Assembly: GCA_031261015.1 (NCBI GenBank)
Contig: JAISKG010000184.1
Coordinates: 1-5,903, forward strand
Direction of reading: 5' to 3'
DNA length: 5,903 nt
Source: Dysgonamonadaceae bacterium
GTDB taxonomy: Bacteria; Bacteroidota; Bacteroidia; Bacteroidales; Azobacteroidaceae
Part shown: positions 5,895 through 5,903 of the stretch, piece after piece
Position numbering within the stretch: position 1 is the first letter of the stretch
How the letters are laid out: each line of letters starts with the position of its first letter
Program-made: the position numbers and the translations under genes
The notes under the pieces: model-generated
The model's input: only the letters and a program-made list of their open reading frames with translations
What the model was told of the DNA's origin: nothing
Database searches by the model: none

Positions 5895-5903
5895 ATGACT
5901 GTT
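5895..5903 (+). CDS. Possible start of a divergent gene (only three codons in window)
   Basis: An ATG at 5895-5897 reads M-T-V before the window ends. It lies 25 bases after the TACTTTTG element, a distance normal for a Bacteroidetes 5' leader, and the preceding bases are A-rich. Nothing can be said about its product. The call depends entirely on the promoter placement and could be wrong. Confidence 0.3.

Overview
The window carries most of a tryptophan biosynthesis operon on the minus strand, together with its control region. It most likely comes from a member of the Bacteroidetes, probably Bacteroidales. Three things support this: the trpB-first gene order trpB-E-G-D-C-F, starts without clear Shine-Dalgarno sequences, and promoters that match the Bacteroidetes -7 element TAnnTTTG on both strands of the intergenic region. 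The genus cannot be fixed from the sequence.

Layout, in transcription order (right to left). A promoter lies at 5706-5736. It is followed by a 17-codon leader ORF (5681-5628) with three consecutive Trp codons, then a strong intrinsic terminator (5604-5569), then trpB, trpE, trpG, trpD, trpC and the start of trpF, which is cut by the left edge. The genes either overlap by 4 bases (trpB/trpE, trpC/trpF) or are separated by 2 to 12 bases, so they should form one transcript. trpA is not in the window; in this operon type it would be expected beyond trpF.

The genes cover most of the route from chorismate to tryptophan. TrpE and TrpG make anthranilate, TrpD adds phosphoribosyl, TrpF isomerises the product, TrpC closes the indole ring, and TrpB joins indole to serine. 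All six proteins have their family motifs and none shows a frameshift.

The most interesting part is the leader, which the large ORFs do not explain. It has the parts of a ribosome-mediated attenuator: a peptide reading MIQTNNNWWWCLFLPKK followed by a 13-bp hairpin and a U-run. A 6-base segment covering the peptide's stop codon is perfectly complementary to the terminator loop and the first bases of its 3' arm. This suggests a compact antiterminator that a ribosome would mask when it finishes the peptide.

At the far right (5851-5903), a second TAnnTTTG promoter faces the other way. An ATG at 5895 may be the first codon of a divergent gene, but only three codons are visible.
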